Below are positions 30,322 through 39,098 of a stretch of 64,000 nucleotides of DNA, piece after piece. How positions within the stretch are numbered: position 1 is the stretch's first letter; each line of letters opens with the position of its first letter. The stretch lies in contig NZ_CP160403.1 in assembly GCF_040782645.1 (NCBI RefSeq), positions 558,001 to 622,000 on the forward strand. The letters run 5' to 3'. A program made the position numbers and the translations under genes. This DNA is from Streptomyces sp. HUAS ZL42. GTDB lineage: Bacteria > Actinomycetota > Actinomycetes > Streptomycetales > Streptomycetaceae. The notes under the pieces are model-generated. The model did no database searches. It had not been told where the DNA came from and saw only the letters and a list, made by a program, of their open reading frames with translations.

Positions 30322-30545
30322 ATGACGAAGCGGCTGCCGTGTCCGCCCGCGCCCGGTCCGCTGGAAGGGTACGCCGCCGGGATCGATGATCTCTTCGGGA
30401 CGCTGGCCCAGCGGCGTGGGTTTCGCGAGTACCTGGCCGGGCTGCTGCTGCCCCGTGATCGCAACAAGACGCTGACCTGCCTGGCCGGTACGGAACCGGT
30501 GGCCGGTGCCCAGCACGCGGCGGTGCAGCGGCTGCCGTTTCCGCC
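30322..30545 (+). pseudogene. N-terminal fragment of an IS701-family transposase
   Basis: ATG-started frame LEGYAAGIDDLFGTLAQRRG, FREYLAGLLLPRDRNKTLTC and AVQRLPF is the intact beginning of an IS701-type transposase, which then ends abruptly where unrelated kinase-like sequence begins in another frame. The DDE core is absent. Confidence 0.75.
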
Positions 30546-30872
30546 GAAATCGAGGACCTGCTCTCCGCCCCCGTCGCCCGCCTGGAGGAGTTGGACGGGC
30601 ACCCGTGGGCGTTTCGCGCCCAACTCGCCGATGGCCGCACCCGCATCGTCAAACGCCTCCGCCCCGGGGGCTACGGGCTGCGCTCCGCCGCACAACTGAT
30701 GCCTTCCGAGCGGGCCGCGCTGGAGCTGCTCCACGAGGACTTGGGCCTCGCCGATTCGGGCCCGCGGCTGCTGGCCGCAGCGCCCGACACTCGGATGCTG
30801 GTGATCGAGGACCTCGCTCCACGCGTCGAGCTCGCCAAACTTCAGGCCGACGCGGCAGCCACCACCGGCTGA
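30545..30872 (+). pseudogene. Phosphotransferase-like N-terminal fragment
   Basis: From the junction the frame reads EIEDLLSAPVARLEELDG, HPWAFRAQLADGRTRIVKRL, SERAALELLHEDLG and TRMLVIEDLAP. This matches the N-lobe of aminoglycoside-phosphotransferase/fructosamine-kinase-like proteins (conserved Lys in RIVKRL, the hinge VIEDLAP), but it stops after ~105 residues, before the catalytic loop, and has no start of its own. Most likely a gene truncated at both ends by IS activity. Confidence 0.55.
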
Positions 30873-30886
30873 AGCGGTCGTTCTCA

Positions 30887-31228
30887 CTACGAGGGCTTTC
30901 CGGCCAGCCGGCCGCCGTCATCACCATCGGGGGCCGACGGCCCACCGGGCTCTCCGTCGAGCACCTCGTCGAACCCGGTGAGTGCCAGCAGCAGCCGCAG
31001 CCGTGTCCCCACGCCCTGGAGAACGAAATCCCGGCCGGCGCGCCGGGTGGTCAACCTTAACCGGGCAAGGTGGTCAAGATCGGCCGCGCGCGGCTGGTCA
31101 ACGGCGGACACGTCACAGACGACGACCGCGGCGTCCGGCCGGGCGGTCAGCAACGCGGCCAGTTGGCCGGCAAGGTATGCCCCCGAGCCAGACGGGAGTG
31201 AACTGAGGGAGAACGTGACGGCTTCCAT
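30887..31228 (-). CDS. STAS-domain protein (anti-sigma factor antagonist-like)
   Basis: A 113-residue single STAS domain. The core DAAVVVCDVSAVDQPRAADL and DHLARLRLTTRRAGRDFVLQ then LRLLLALTGFDEVLDGE follow the SpoIIAA/STAS beta-alpha pattern, but the phosphorylatable Ser of classic antagonists (D-S/T-G) is replaced by QPRAAD, so regulation by the usual kinase is doubtful. The gene has an ATG at 31228 and a Gly/Asp-rich tail. No partner anti-sigma kinase gene is adjacent. Confidence 0.7.
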   Translation of the reverse strand: MEAVTFSLSSLPSGSGAYLAGQLAALLTARPDAAVVVCDVSAVDQPRAADLDHLARLRLTTRRAGRDFVLQGVGTRLRLLLALTGFDEVLDGEPGGPSAPDGDDGGRLAGKPS

Positions 31229-32042
31229 ACCGCGTCAGACCTCCGAGCGGGCCGGAACTCATCGGCACAGCATGACCAACCTTGCGGATGCACCCATCCG
31301 CTCCCGCACGGAATTCCGATGTCCCACGGAAAAACACGGTGGCACCGCCAGCGCGCGAACACGCGGCGGTACGGCCGAGCGATCTCCTGCACCTTCGCGA
31401 GGGCCGTCCGCTTCGCCGCGAGCGCGCGAGCCAGGCATCGGCATCACCCCGTTCAGTGGTGGTTCTCGTAACCGTTCGTCGATCCAGGACGAACGACCCC
31501 GCCGCCCCCGGCCACCGGTGGCCGGGGGCGGCGGACTTCTCCCCGCATTTCATCGGTCGCCATGTCGATTCCGGCCGCGGCCCCTTCGTCGTAGGGATGA
31601 CATGCCGGAGCCGCCGCGGGACAGGCGGCCCCACCCCACCTCAGACGAGGACCCGACAATGTCGCGCAACGCCGCCCGTCAGGCCTCCGCCCCGCTGCTG
31701 CTGGTGATCGACGCGAGTGCCGATCCGATCCCCGGCCTGGCCGTGGCGCTCGCCGAGCTCCCGCCGGAGCAGGTGGTGATTACCCGTCCTTCCCTCCTGA
31801 GCACGATCAGCAGGCGCCGGCCATGAGGGCCTGGTGGCGGTGGCTGAACTCCGGCCATGCGAAGAGCACCGGCAGGTCGAAGACACTGCTGTGACGCAGG
31901 GTGATGTCGAGTACGAGGACCTTCCCGAACTAGACGGTGATCGCAGGGCAGTTCCCATGAGCATGCGACGCTGCCCGCCGGGCGAGTATCCACGACTTCC
32001 GGGACATCACCGACGCCCTGGACGAGGACAGCCGACTGCTGG
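31229..32042. other. Gap with a large palindrome, no clear gene
   Basis: About 810 bases. A frame from ATG 31659 (APLLLVIDASADPIPGLAVA, ending 31826) is short, looks like a broken fragment and I cannot place it. Nothing else resembles a known protein in any frame. The 36-bp palindrome at 31499-31534 is listed separately. Confidence 0.45.
31499..31534. repeat. Perfect 36-bp GC-rich palindrome
   Basis: An 18-base arm (31499-31516) is followed at once by its exact reverse complement (31517-31534) with no spacer. In RNA it would fold as a stem of about 16 bp with a 4-base loop on either strand. It may be a bidirectional terminator left from a lost gene, or a cruciform-prone junction. Confidence 0.7.
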
Positions 32043-32840
32043 CTACGGCGCAAACTGACCCGGCGTCCGCCCGGCTCCGCTCGGTCCCCGGTAGGCCTGG
32101 GCGATGCTCAGCCACTGCTCGGCCCTGGCTCCCTCGGCCCGCACCGCGAGGTCAGCGTGGTGGCGGCGACGGGAAACCAGCAGCGCGAAGTCGGCGGCCG
32201 GCCCTGTGACCCGGTCGACGGCTTCCTCCGGCCCGAAGGTCCAGGTGGTCGCGCCGGAGGGGGCGGTCAACTCGAAGCGGAACTCCTCGCTCGGCGGGAC
32301 CAGTCCATGCGCCTGGTAGCCGAAGTCCCGGGTGTGCACGCCGAACCAGGCCAGGTGTCCGACCCGGTCGGTGTACTCCCGGCGTACGCCGAGCGCATCC
32401 GCGATGTCCTGACCGTGTGCGAAGACCTCCATCATGCCGGCCGCGGCCAGCACCGACGGTGGCAGGGGGTTGACCAGCCAAGGCACCGTGCCCTTCTGGT
32501 CGGCCGCCGCGAGCCCGGCCACGGCGGCGGCCAGCTCCTCACGCCAGCGTGCCCTCGCCGCCTTGGGACCCTCGGCGAGGAACTGGGCGAGCGCCGCGTC
32601 CACCGCCGCCTGGAAGCCGTTCCTGGCCTGCGCCGCGTACTCCGCGAAGCGCTGCGGGTCGCGCGCGGAAGTGGCGGCGAGATGGCAGACGAAAGCGAGA
32701 TGAGCGACCTGGTGCGCCACCGTCCAACCCGGGGCGGGCGTGGGCAACTGCCACTGCTGTTCGTCCAGGCTGTCGAGCAGCGCGTCGATCTCCTCGCCCT
32801 CAGCTACCAGATCCGAATATACGTCAAGGGATTTCGTCAT
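32043..32840 (-). CDS. TIGR03084 family protein (DinB/maleylpyruvate isomerase-like fold)
   Basis: A 265-residue protein of the TIGR03084 group in the DinB/MDMPI superfamily, which often uses mycothiol and a His3 metal site. The motif TVAHQVAHLAFVCHLAA (~residues 41-57) and EVFAHGQDIADALG (~140) supply the metal-binding histidines. The C-terminal part FRFELTAPSGATTWTFGPEE and VSRRRHHADLAV matches the family. ATG 32840 has AGGAC upstream. It is divergent from the DUF5987-GMC-AhpD operon. Mycothiol-linked chemistry on a reactive intermediate is possible but unproven. A decayed copy lies at 40274-40985. Confidence 0.82.
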   Translation of the reverse strand: MTKSLDVYSDLVAEGEEIDALLDSLDEQQWQLPTPAPGWTVAHQVAHLAFVCHLAATSARDPQRFAEYAAQARNGFQAAVDAALAQFLAEGPKAARARWREELAAAVAGLAAADQKGTVPWLVNPLPPSVLAAAGMMEVFAHGQDIADALGVRREYTDRVGHLAWFGVHTRDFGYQAHGLVPPSEEFRFELTAPSGATTWTFGPEEAVDRVTGPAADFALLVSRRRHHADLAVRAEGARAEQWLSIAQAYRGPSGAGRTPGQFAP

Positions 32841-33091
32841 GGGCGGTCCTTCCCGGGACACGGGGTTCCTGCGCACGCCGATCAAAGCGGCGAATCGAGT
32901 CTGTTGCCGGACCCGGCATCTGTCTTCTTGTCCGTTGCCCGGTGCGGATCCCGACGTCGGTGCGGAACTCGACAGGCAGTCACGAAGATGCGCGGACCAC
33001 CGCACCCACCCAAAATCGTCCACGTCACACGTACCCAAGCGCACTGACACAGACCGCCAGACGGCTTTCGCCGCGTCCGAGGGAGTCCGCC

Positions 33092-33652
33092 ATGCCAGAT
33101 CCGGAAGACCCGGAGTCGAGAAACGCAGTCCTCGAAGCTTTCGCCGACACGATTATCCCCGGTGAGAAGCGCCATCCGGACGACCGTACGGTGGCCGGCG
33201 TGAGCGCGGGCGGGGGCGCGGTGGCGTCAGGCGTGATCGCCGTGCTCGAAACGCCCGAGGGCGGGATGGCCCCGGCACTCGACGACCTGGCCCGAACGCT
33301 CGACGAACACGCCGTCCGGTTCCGCACCGAACACGGATTGCCCCCCGACGAGCGTGAGCCTTTCGTCGGACTCCGCTACGACGAAAGGCTGGCGCTGGTC
33401 GGTGAGTTGCTCGCGCCCGAACACCCGGAGCGCGCGATGTGGGCCGGCCTGGCGATGTTCAGCTTCATGGCCTTCGACACGGGTGCGCACATGCACACCG
33501 CGGACGCCATCGCCGCCGGCCACCCGGGCCTGGCAACCCTCGGTTTCGCCCCGCCCGGCGAGGACGGGCTGTGGCGCTTCCCGGCCTATTCCTACGGTCG
33601 GCAACTGGCCGACATACACCCCGATACCGACCCCACCGGGAGCCCCGTGTGA
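33092..33652 (+). CDS. DUF5987 protein (enediyne E8-like candidate)
   Basis: A 186-residue protein of DUF5987, related in pattern to the small subunits (gluconate dehydrogenase subunit 3-like) that accompany GMC oxidoreductases: FADTIIPGEKRHPDDRTVAG near the start, and MFSFMAFDTGAHMHTADAIA towards the end. No cofactor motif is visible. ATG 33092 follows GAGGGAG. Its stop overlaps the GTG of the GMC oxidoreductase gene (GTGA), so the two are translationally coupled and probably form a complex. Its length and place fit the C-1027 gene called E8, as I remember that cluster; not aligned. Confidence 0.8.
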   Translation: MPDPEDPESRNAVLEAFADTIIPGEKRHPDDRTVAGVSAGGGAVASGVIAVLETPEGGMAPALDDLARTLDEHAVRFRTEHGLPPDEREPFVGLRYDERLALVGELLAPEHPERAMWAGLAMFSFMAFDTGAHMHTADAIAAGHPGLATLGFAPPGEDGLWRFPAYSYGRQLADIHPDTDPTGSPV

Positions 33653-35301
33653 ACGCCACCGAAAGCACGGATGTCCTGATCGTCGGCAGCGGCTTCGGCG
33701 GCGCGATCACCGCCTACCATCTCGCCGCGGGCGGGGCGCGGGTGACGGTACTGGAGCGCGGGCCCTGGTTGCGCGCCGAGGACTTCGACCACGATTTCAA
33801 GTTCGGCTCCTCGGCCACCCGTGTGTTCGACTTCGTGGTCGGTGACGGGATGAGCGTGCTCGGCGGCAACTGCGTGGGCGGCGGCAGCGTCGTCTACTTC
33901 GCCACCATGCCGCGCGCCCCGCGTTTCGTCTTCGAGCGGCACGGCTCCATCGGCCGGCGGATGTGGCCGGCCGTGATCGACCGCGACGCCCTCGAACCCT
34001 GGTACGACCGGGTGGCCGAGGCCCTGCCGGTCACCCCCACCTCGTGGAACGAGGTGCCGTACATCGGCGGGGTCTTCGCCGCGGCGTGCAAGGCCGCCGG
34101 GCACACCACGAACCCCTCGCCGTCCGCCGTGGACACCAGTCTGTGCACCAACTGCAACTGGATGATGTCCGGCTGCCGGTTCGACGCCAAGCGGTCCCTG
34201 CTGCTCAACTACCTGCCCGCTGCCCTTTCGCACAATGCCGAGATCAGGCCTCTGCACGAGGTGCAGAAGATCACTGGGCTGGACACCGGCGGCTACCGGG
34301 TGCACTACAACACGATCCACGAGGTCGACTACCGGCAGCAGACCGGCTCCGGCGCCATCGACGCGAAGGTCGTGATCCTCGCGGCCGGCACCGCGGCCAC
34401 CCCTGTCATCCTGCAGCGCTCCGAGGCCGAGCTCGGCCCGATGCCGCACGCGGTCGGCCGCTACTTCTCCGGCAACGGCGAACGGCTGAACACCGCAGTG
34501 CTCGAGGAGGACAAGGTCAGGGAGCTGCTCGGGCTCTCCCGCGACGAAGAGAACGCGTACGGCGCCTATCAGATCGGCCGCGGACCGGTCGTCGCGTCCT
34601 GGGACCGCCTCGACGCGGAGCTACCCGAGTACGAGCGATTCTCCCTGGAGCAGCTGTACTTCCCGCCCGGCTTCGGCACCATACTGGCGCAGGTCCCGGA
34701 CGCGACGGGCCCGACCTGGTACGGGCCGGAGAAGAAGGAGATGCTGCGCAAGTGGCGCTCCTGGCTGACGGTCTTCACCATGTCGGAGGACGACAACGAG
34801 GGGGTGTTCGGTCCGCCGCCGCCGACCGGTAACTCGGAGCGGCTTTCGCAGCAGTTGCTGGGCTTCGGCCGCCTGCGCTACCGGCCCACCGCGAACACGC
34901 TGCGGGGCTGGGAGGTTTCGGACGCGGCGGTCCGGCAGATCCTCGAGCACAACGGACTGTCCCGGGTGATGCCATGGACCAACGACGTGATCGGCGCGTA
35001 CACCGTGCACCCGCTCTCGTCGTGCCGGATCGGCGACGACCCGGCGACCTCGGCGCTCGACGACCGCCACGAGCTGCGCGGGCACCCGGGCATCTTCGTC
35101 ACCGACGGCTCGGCCGTACCCGGGGCCCTGACGGTGAACCCGGCCTTCACCATCGCGGCACTCGCCGAACGGGCGGTGCCCGGGATCGTGCACGCGCTGC
35201 GGGAACGCGGGGTCGAGGTCCGCTACGGTGCGCCCGCGCCGGACGGCGGGGGCGCGGCCCGGCGCGGCACGGCGGCGGCCGCCCGCGCGGTCCTGGGGTG
35301 A
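33649..35301 (+). CDS. GMC-family FAD oxidoreductase (enediyne E9-like candidate)
   Basis: A 550-residue flavoprotein of the GMC/cholesterol oxidase-like family. It opens with the ADP-binding fold DVLIVGSGFGGAITAYHLAA and ERGPW. The flavin-contact segment is VLGGNCVGGGSVVYFATMPR; a Cys cluster CTNCNWMMSGC lies near residue 165, of a kind found in GMC dehydrogenases partnered by small subunits. The C-terminal active-site region HPLSSCRIGDD and DGSAVPGALTVNPAFTIAAL is intact. GTG 33649 overlaps the DUF5987 stop and its own stop overlaps the next GTG. E9 of nine-membered enediyne loci is an oxidoreductase of about this size; likely the same role, the exact step unknown. Confidence 0.9.
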   Translation: MNATESTDVLIVGSGFGGAITAYHLAAGGARVTVLERGPWLRAEDFDHDFKFGSSATRVFDFVVGDGMSVLGGNCVGGGSVVYFATMPRAPRFVFERHGSIGRRMWPAVIDRDALEPWYDRVAEALPVTPTSWNEVPYIGGVFAAACKAAGHTTNPSPSAVDTSLCTNCNWMMSGCRFDAKRSLLLNYLPAALSHNAEIRPLHEVQKITGLDTGGYRVHYNTIHEVDYRQQTGSGAIDAKVVILAAGTAATPVILQRSEAELGPMPHAVGRYFSGNGERLNTAVLEEDKVRELLGLSRDEENAYGAYQIGRGPVVASWDRLDAELPEYERFSLEQLYFPPGFGTILAQVPDATGPTWYGPEKKEMLRKWRSWLTVFTMSEDDNEGVFGPPPPTGNSERLSQQLLGFGRLRYRPTANTLRGWEVSDAAVRQILEHNGLSRVMPWTNDVIGAYTVHPLSSCRIGDDPATSALDDRHELRGHPGIFVTDGSAVPGALTVNPAFTIAALAERAVPGIVHALRERGVEVRYGAPAPDGGGAARRGTAAAARAVLG

Positions 35302-36401
35302 CCGGCGTGGCCCGGATCTCCGCGCGCGCCATGCGCGGACTCGCGCTCGCTCAGATCCGCCTTGTCACCCCGGTCCGGCCGGGCGACGCGGACGGGCTCA
35401 CCGCCCAGGTGTACCGGCAGATGGAGCGGGAGTTCGGCGTACTGGCGCCGCCGGTGGCGCTGCACTCCCCCGCTCCCGAGGTGATGACCGCGGCATGGCT
35501 GATGCTCCGGGAGACTCTCATCGCCCCGGGCCTGGTCGACCGCGCGGTGCGGGAGGCGGTGGCCGCGGCTGTCTCGGCGGTGAATACGTGCCCGTACTGC
35601 GTGTCCGTGCACAGCGCCACGCTGCACGGCCTGGTCGGCGGCCAGGACGCGCGGACCATCGCCGCCGGGCGGGTCGCGGAGGTGGCCGGGACGCGGCTGC
35701 GCGAGGCAGCGGTCTGGGCAACGGCAGCTGCCCTGCGGCCGCGAGCGGGCGAGGGCCCGCGCGTACCGTTCACTCCGGAGGAGGCTCCCGAGTACGCCGG
35801 TGTGGCGGTGGTCTTCCACTACCTCAACAGGATGGTGAACACCTTCCTGGAGGACGCGCCGATGCCGGCGAGCGCGCCGCGGGCCGGGCTCGGCATGGTG
35901 CAGCGTGTGCTCAGCCACATGATCCGCGGGACGAGTCGGAGGATCGGCGAGGCCGGCGCCTCACTGGATCTGCTGCCGCAGGCGCCGGTGCCGGCCGATC
36001 TCGCCTGGGCCAGGTCGCACCGGACGATCGCGCAGGCCTTCGCCCGAGCCGCCGGCGCGGTGGACCGGGCAGCGCGGCAGGTGGTAGCCCCGAGTGTCTT
36101 GGACTTGCTTGACATGGAGCTCAAGGTTTGGGACGGCCTGCCGCGCGGGCTCAGCCGCAGCTGGGTGGAATCCCCGCTCGCAGCTCTGCCGCCGGCCGAC
36201 CGCCCGGCGGGCCGGCTCGCCCTGCTCGTCGCCTTCGCCTCGCACCAGATCGACGCCACGGTCGTCGAGGCCTACCGAAAGGACCGGCCGGACGACGCCG
36301 ACCTGGTGGCGCTGGCCTCCTGGGCGGCGCTTTCCGCGGCCCGCCGGACCGGGAGCTGGTTCCCGGTGGAACTCGCCACGAAAGACGGGCATGAAGCTTG
36401 A
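35298..36401 (+). CDS. Long AhpD-like protein (carboxymuconolactone decarboxylase fold), enediyne-associated
   Basis: A 367-residue protein with an AhpD-type core: EAVAAAVSAVNTCPYCVSVH, giving Cys98-x-x-Cys101 and His105, the redox dyad and proton-relay His of AhpD-like alkyl hydroperoxidases. A second half-domain (TVVEAYRKDRPDDADLVALA) follows. The GTG start overlaps the GMC gene stop (GTGA), so three genes are coupled. A full-length paralogue lies at 46103-47212. Company and order suggest the E11/M type proteins of nine-membered enediyne loci, from memory. A disulfide-cycling or peroxidase role is inferred from CxxC only. Confidence 0.85.
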   Translation: MTGVARISARAMRGLALAQIRLVTPVRPGDADGLTAQVYRQMEREFGVLAPPVALHSPAPEVMTAAWLMLRETLIAPGLVDRAVREAVAAAVSAVNTCPYCVSVHSATLHGLVGGQDARTIAAGRVAEVAGTRLREAAVWATAAALRPRAGEGPRVPFTPEEAPEYAGVAVVFHYLNRMVNTFLEDAPMPASAPRAGLGMVQRVLSHMIRGTSRRIGEAGASLDLLPQAPVPADLAWARSHRTIAQAFARAAGAVDRAARQVVAPSVLDLLDMELKVWDGLPRGLSRSWVESPLAALPPADRPAGRLALLVAFASHQIDATVVEAYRKDRPDDADLVALASWAALSAARRTGSWFPVELATKDGHEA

Positions 36402-36544
36402 TCCCGATGCTGGACCTTCCGTTTCCGTGGTTGGCGGGGCGGCGCCCGGCGGCCCTAAGACGTTACCGACCCTCACCCCCACGCAGGTGAACCTCCCACC
36501 GGATACGGGCGGGCCGCATCAGCGCTCCGGGACGTTCTTGAACG

Positions 36545-37089
36545 TCAGCGCATCAGAACGATCTTGAGTGAGATGATCAGCAGGCCGAGCAGCAGGTTGA
36601 CCAGCGCGGAGGGGGTCAGCTGGGCCTGTGAGGCACCGGCCCCAACCGCCGCGGCGATCGACCAGCCCACCTGCCCGGCCACGGCCCGGCGAGCCACACG
36701 GCTCCTTGCACGTCCAGGCCCAGCAGTGGGCTGACGGCCGGCGGGATCGCGGCCTTGAGGATCGGCCACTCGTCGCGACACACATGTCGAACGGTCCGCC
36801 GGTCCAGGGCTCGCTGCGCCATGCACGCCCCGAACAACTGGGCGTGCACGTGCGAGATCCAGAAGTCCGCGCCCGTCACGATGAGCAGCGCCACCAGCTC
36901 CGCACGCGGGAACGAGCCCAGCGTACCCGCGCCGATCACCACGGAGGCGGCGAGCATGGAGCCGTATCGGGCGGCCAGTTGGGCGATCCGTCGCTCGGTC
37001 CGGAGGCGGCGTCGGTCACCGCCGGCGGGACCATCTCGGCCAGGCCCGTCGCCATCCGGGGATCCCGGCCGCGGCGTGTTGCTGCCCAC
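36545..37089 (-). pseudogene. Small integral membrane protein interrupted by a frameshift
   Basis: One frame reads RIAQLAARYGSMLAASVVIG, FPRAELVALLIVTGADFWIS and PPAVSPLLGLDVQGAVWLA; near 36685 it runs into a different frame, and the hydrophobic end GQVGWSIAAAVGAG then LLLGLLIISLKIVLMR is in the next frame, stopping at 36545. Together they make a plausible ~170-residue membrane protein with four or five spans of no family I know. A single-base indel or a sequencing error would explain it. Confidence 0.5.
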
Positions 37090-37523
37090 GATGGCAGGCG
37101 GCCTCGGCCGCTCGACACGGAGGAGCGAGGAGCAGGGAGTACGCCTCCCAGAACACCGCCTGCTGCGGCACGCTCAGGTCGGCCCATGGCTCGGTGTGGG
37201 TCCCCGACGAACTGCACGAGACGGCACCAGACGGTTCCGTGGGTCTGCGCCTCGTGCCGCGCTCGACGCCGATCTGTCCCTGCGGATACTGGGGTTCATG
37301 TTGGGCCACCTCGGGACAATTCGGAGACAGGTAGAGCCTTTGGCCAAGGCTGCGTCTGCCGGGAGGGGCTGTGCATCTTGTGGTGTGCCGTACCACAGCA
37401 TGCAGCCACAACGGCAAGTGCCCGAAGTAGCGCGATCGGTTGCCAGACGTGACCCGGATCTTCTAGTTTCGCCCGGGTCGGGACGGTGGCGTGGAGACCA
37501 GTGTCACGGAAAGAGAGATCGCT

Positions 37524-37835
37524 ATGAGCTCCAGGCAGTGGACGGCGGCCGACGCGCCGGACCAGACCGGTCGAACCGCGGTCGTGACCGGGGGCAGTTC
37601 GGGCATCGGGCTCGAGACGGCCCGGGACCTGGGCAGTTGACCGCGGTGCGGAAGGCGGCCAAGGAGCTGCTGCACCGTACTGAGCGGATCGATCTGCTGA
37701 TCAACAACGCCGGTGTGATGTGGAGAACCGGTGCGTTCACGGACGACGGCTCCGATCCGCAGCTCGCCGTGACTCACCTGGGGCACTTCCCCCCATCATC
37801 TGCACAGGCTGGCGTCCTTGAGAGCCCGGGTTATC
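37524..37835 (+). pseudogene. Short-chain dehydrogenase remnant with internal deletion
   Basis: From ATG 37524 the frame reads GRTAVVTGGSSGIGLETARD, the Rossmann TGxxxGIG start of an SDR, then hits a stop at about 37640. Directly after, another frame gives VRKAAKELLHRTERIDLLIN and NNAGVM, the usual next block. About 40 residues between them are missing and the catalytic YxxxK region is absent. From 37090 to 37523 I see no gene. Confidence 0.75.
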
Positions 37836-38098
37836 GACACCGGGCGCCGTGCAGGAGTCCGAGCGACTGACGGGCATCAGCCATCTGTAGTCACGGGTCT
37901 GTTTGCGCATCTCACGGAGCGATTCATTCCGAAAGGACTAGCCAGAGTTGCCGCTTCGGATCGTCGAGCGCTTACAGAGAACCGGGTAACGGGTATGTTC
38001 GGATCGTGGCTTGCTCACTGAGCCAACCCGGCCCGCCCGGTTTGGTGATAGGCCGGCAACTCGTTTCGAAGGGACCTGTGAGGGGCATCGCTGCAAAA

Positions 38099-39079
38099 AT
38101 GAGGGAACAACCGCCTTACTTCACGCAGCCCATACACGTGAAAGACCTCTCACCCGCGGATTCTCCGCGGCTGAACGGGGTCGACGAAGCTCACGCGCAG
38201 CACCTTGCCGAAGTCTACCCATCGCTGCCACCAATACTGGTTCATCGCCCTTCCATGCGGGTAATCGACGGAATGCATCGCGTCAGGGCGGCGGTTATAC
38301 TCGGACTGGATACGGTCGATTCCCAATTCTTCGACGGCTGCGAGGCCGAGGCATTCATCCAGTCGGTCACCCGGAACATCGCAGACGGTCTGCTCTTATC
38401 GCTCGCCGACCGCAGGGCGGCTGTCCGCCGCATCCTCACCAGCTTTCCCACCATGTCCGACCGGAGCATCGCCGTCTACACCGGCCTCGATGTCGGAGTC
38501 GTAACCGAGATTCGTGCGGCTGCCGATCCATCGCGGCTGAACCTCCCCGTCGGCGACGGTGGCAGATTGCCTCCGCCGGCCTGCACCGCCGAGCGCGGAC
38601 ACGCCGCCGATCCCGTGGCCAACACCCCCGAGAGACCGCTGAGACCGATTGCACAGGAGACGGGGCTGTCGTCGCTGGGCAATGCCCATAGCGTGCGGGA
38701 GGGCCTGTGCAGGGACAAGGAGCAGACCGCCGGCGCTCAGCCGCGCATGGTGCCCTCGCGCACGCCCACTGCTCGGAATGCCCAAGTGCGCTCCGCCCGG
38801 CCCACGATGGCGCGCGCATCTCGGGACCTCTTGCGGATTCTGCGCAACAATCCGTTGCTCAGGGACTCGCAATCCGGGCGGGATTTCCTCCGCTGGCTCC
38901 ACGGCCATTTCATCACCGATGAGGCCTGGAAAGAACTCGTAGAGACCGTCCCTCCACACTGCACGGAGACCGTGGCGCAAATCGCCATGAAGTGCTCGGA
39001 CACCTGGCGGCGCTTCGCCGAGGAACTCTCGGACAAGAAGAGGATCCATCCGGTGCCCGCGGTCCGTTCCCGCGGCTGA
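38099..39079 (+). CDS. StrR-like (ParB-fold) cluster activator, with TTA codon
   Basis: A pathway-specific activator of the StrR/NovG type, about 326 residues. The N-terminal ParB-like domain reads HVKDLSPADSPRLNGVDEAH, PPILVHRPSMRVIDGMHRVR and AEAFIQSVTRNIADGLLLSL; next is a helix-turn-helix region (MSDRSIAVYTGLDVGVVTEI) and a C-terminal helical part DLLRILRNNPLLRDSQSGRD. ATG 38099 is my choice; GTG 38078, just after GAAGGGAC, is an alternative. A TTA Leu codon at 38396-38398 makes translation dependent on the bldA tRNA. It is 19 bases upstream of the AraC-like gene. C-1027 carries the same type (SgcR1), so it is the best candidate for switching on the enediyne genes. Confidence 0.88.
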   Translation: MREQPPYFTQPIHVKDLSPADSPRLNGVDEAHAQHLAEVYPSLPPILVHRPSMRVIDGMHRVRAAVILGLDTVDSQFFDGCEAEAFIQSVTRNIADGLLLSLADRRAAVRRILTSFPTMSDRSIAVYTGLDVGVVTEIRAAADPSRLNLPVGDGGRLPPPACTAERGHAADPVANTPERPLRPIAQETGLSSLGNAHSVREGLCRDKEQTAGAQPRMVPSRTPTARNAQVRSARPTMARASRDLLRILRNNPLLRDSQSGRDFLRWLHGHFITDEAWKELVETVPPHCTETVAQIAMKCSDTWRRFAEELSDKKRIHPVPAVRSRG

Positions 39080-39098
39080 AGTCTTCGAAGGGATACCT

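Noticed and set aside
31659..31826. 55-codon frame starting ATG 31659
   Set aside because: Too short, no family and no downstream continuation; possibly a fragment.
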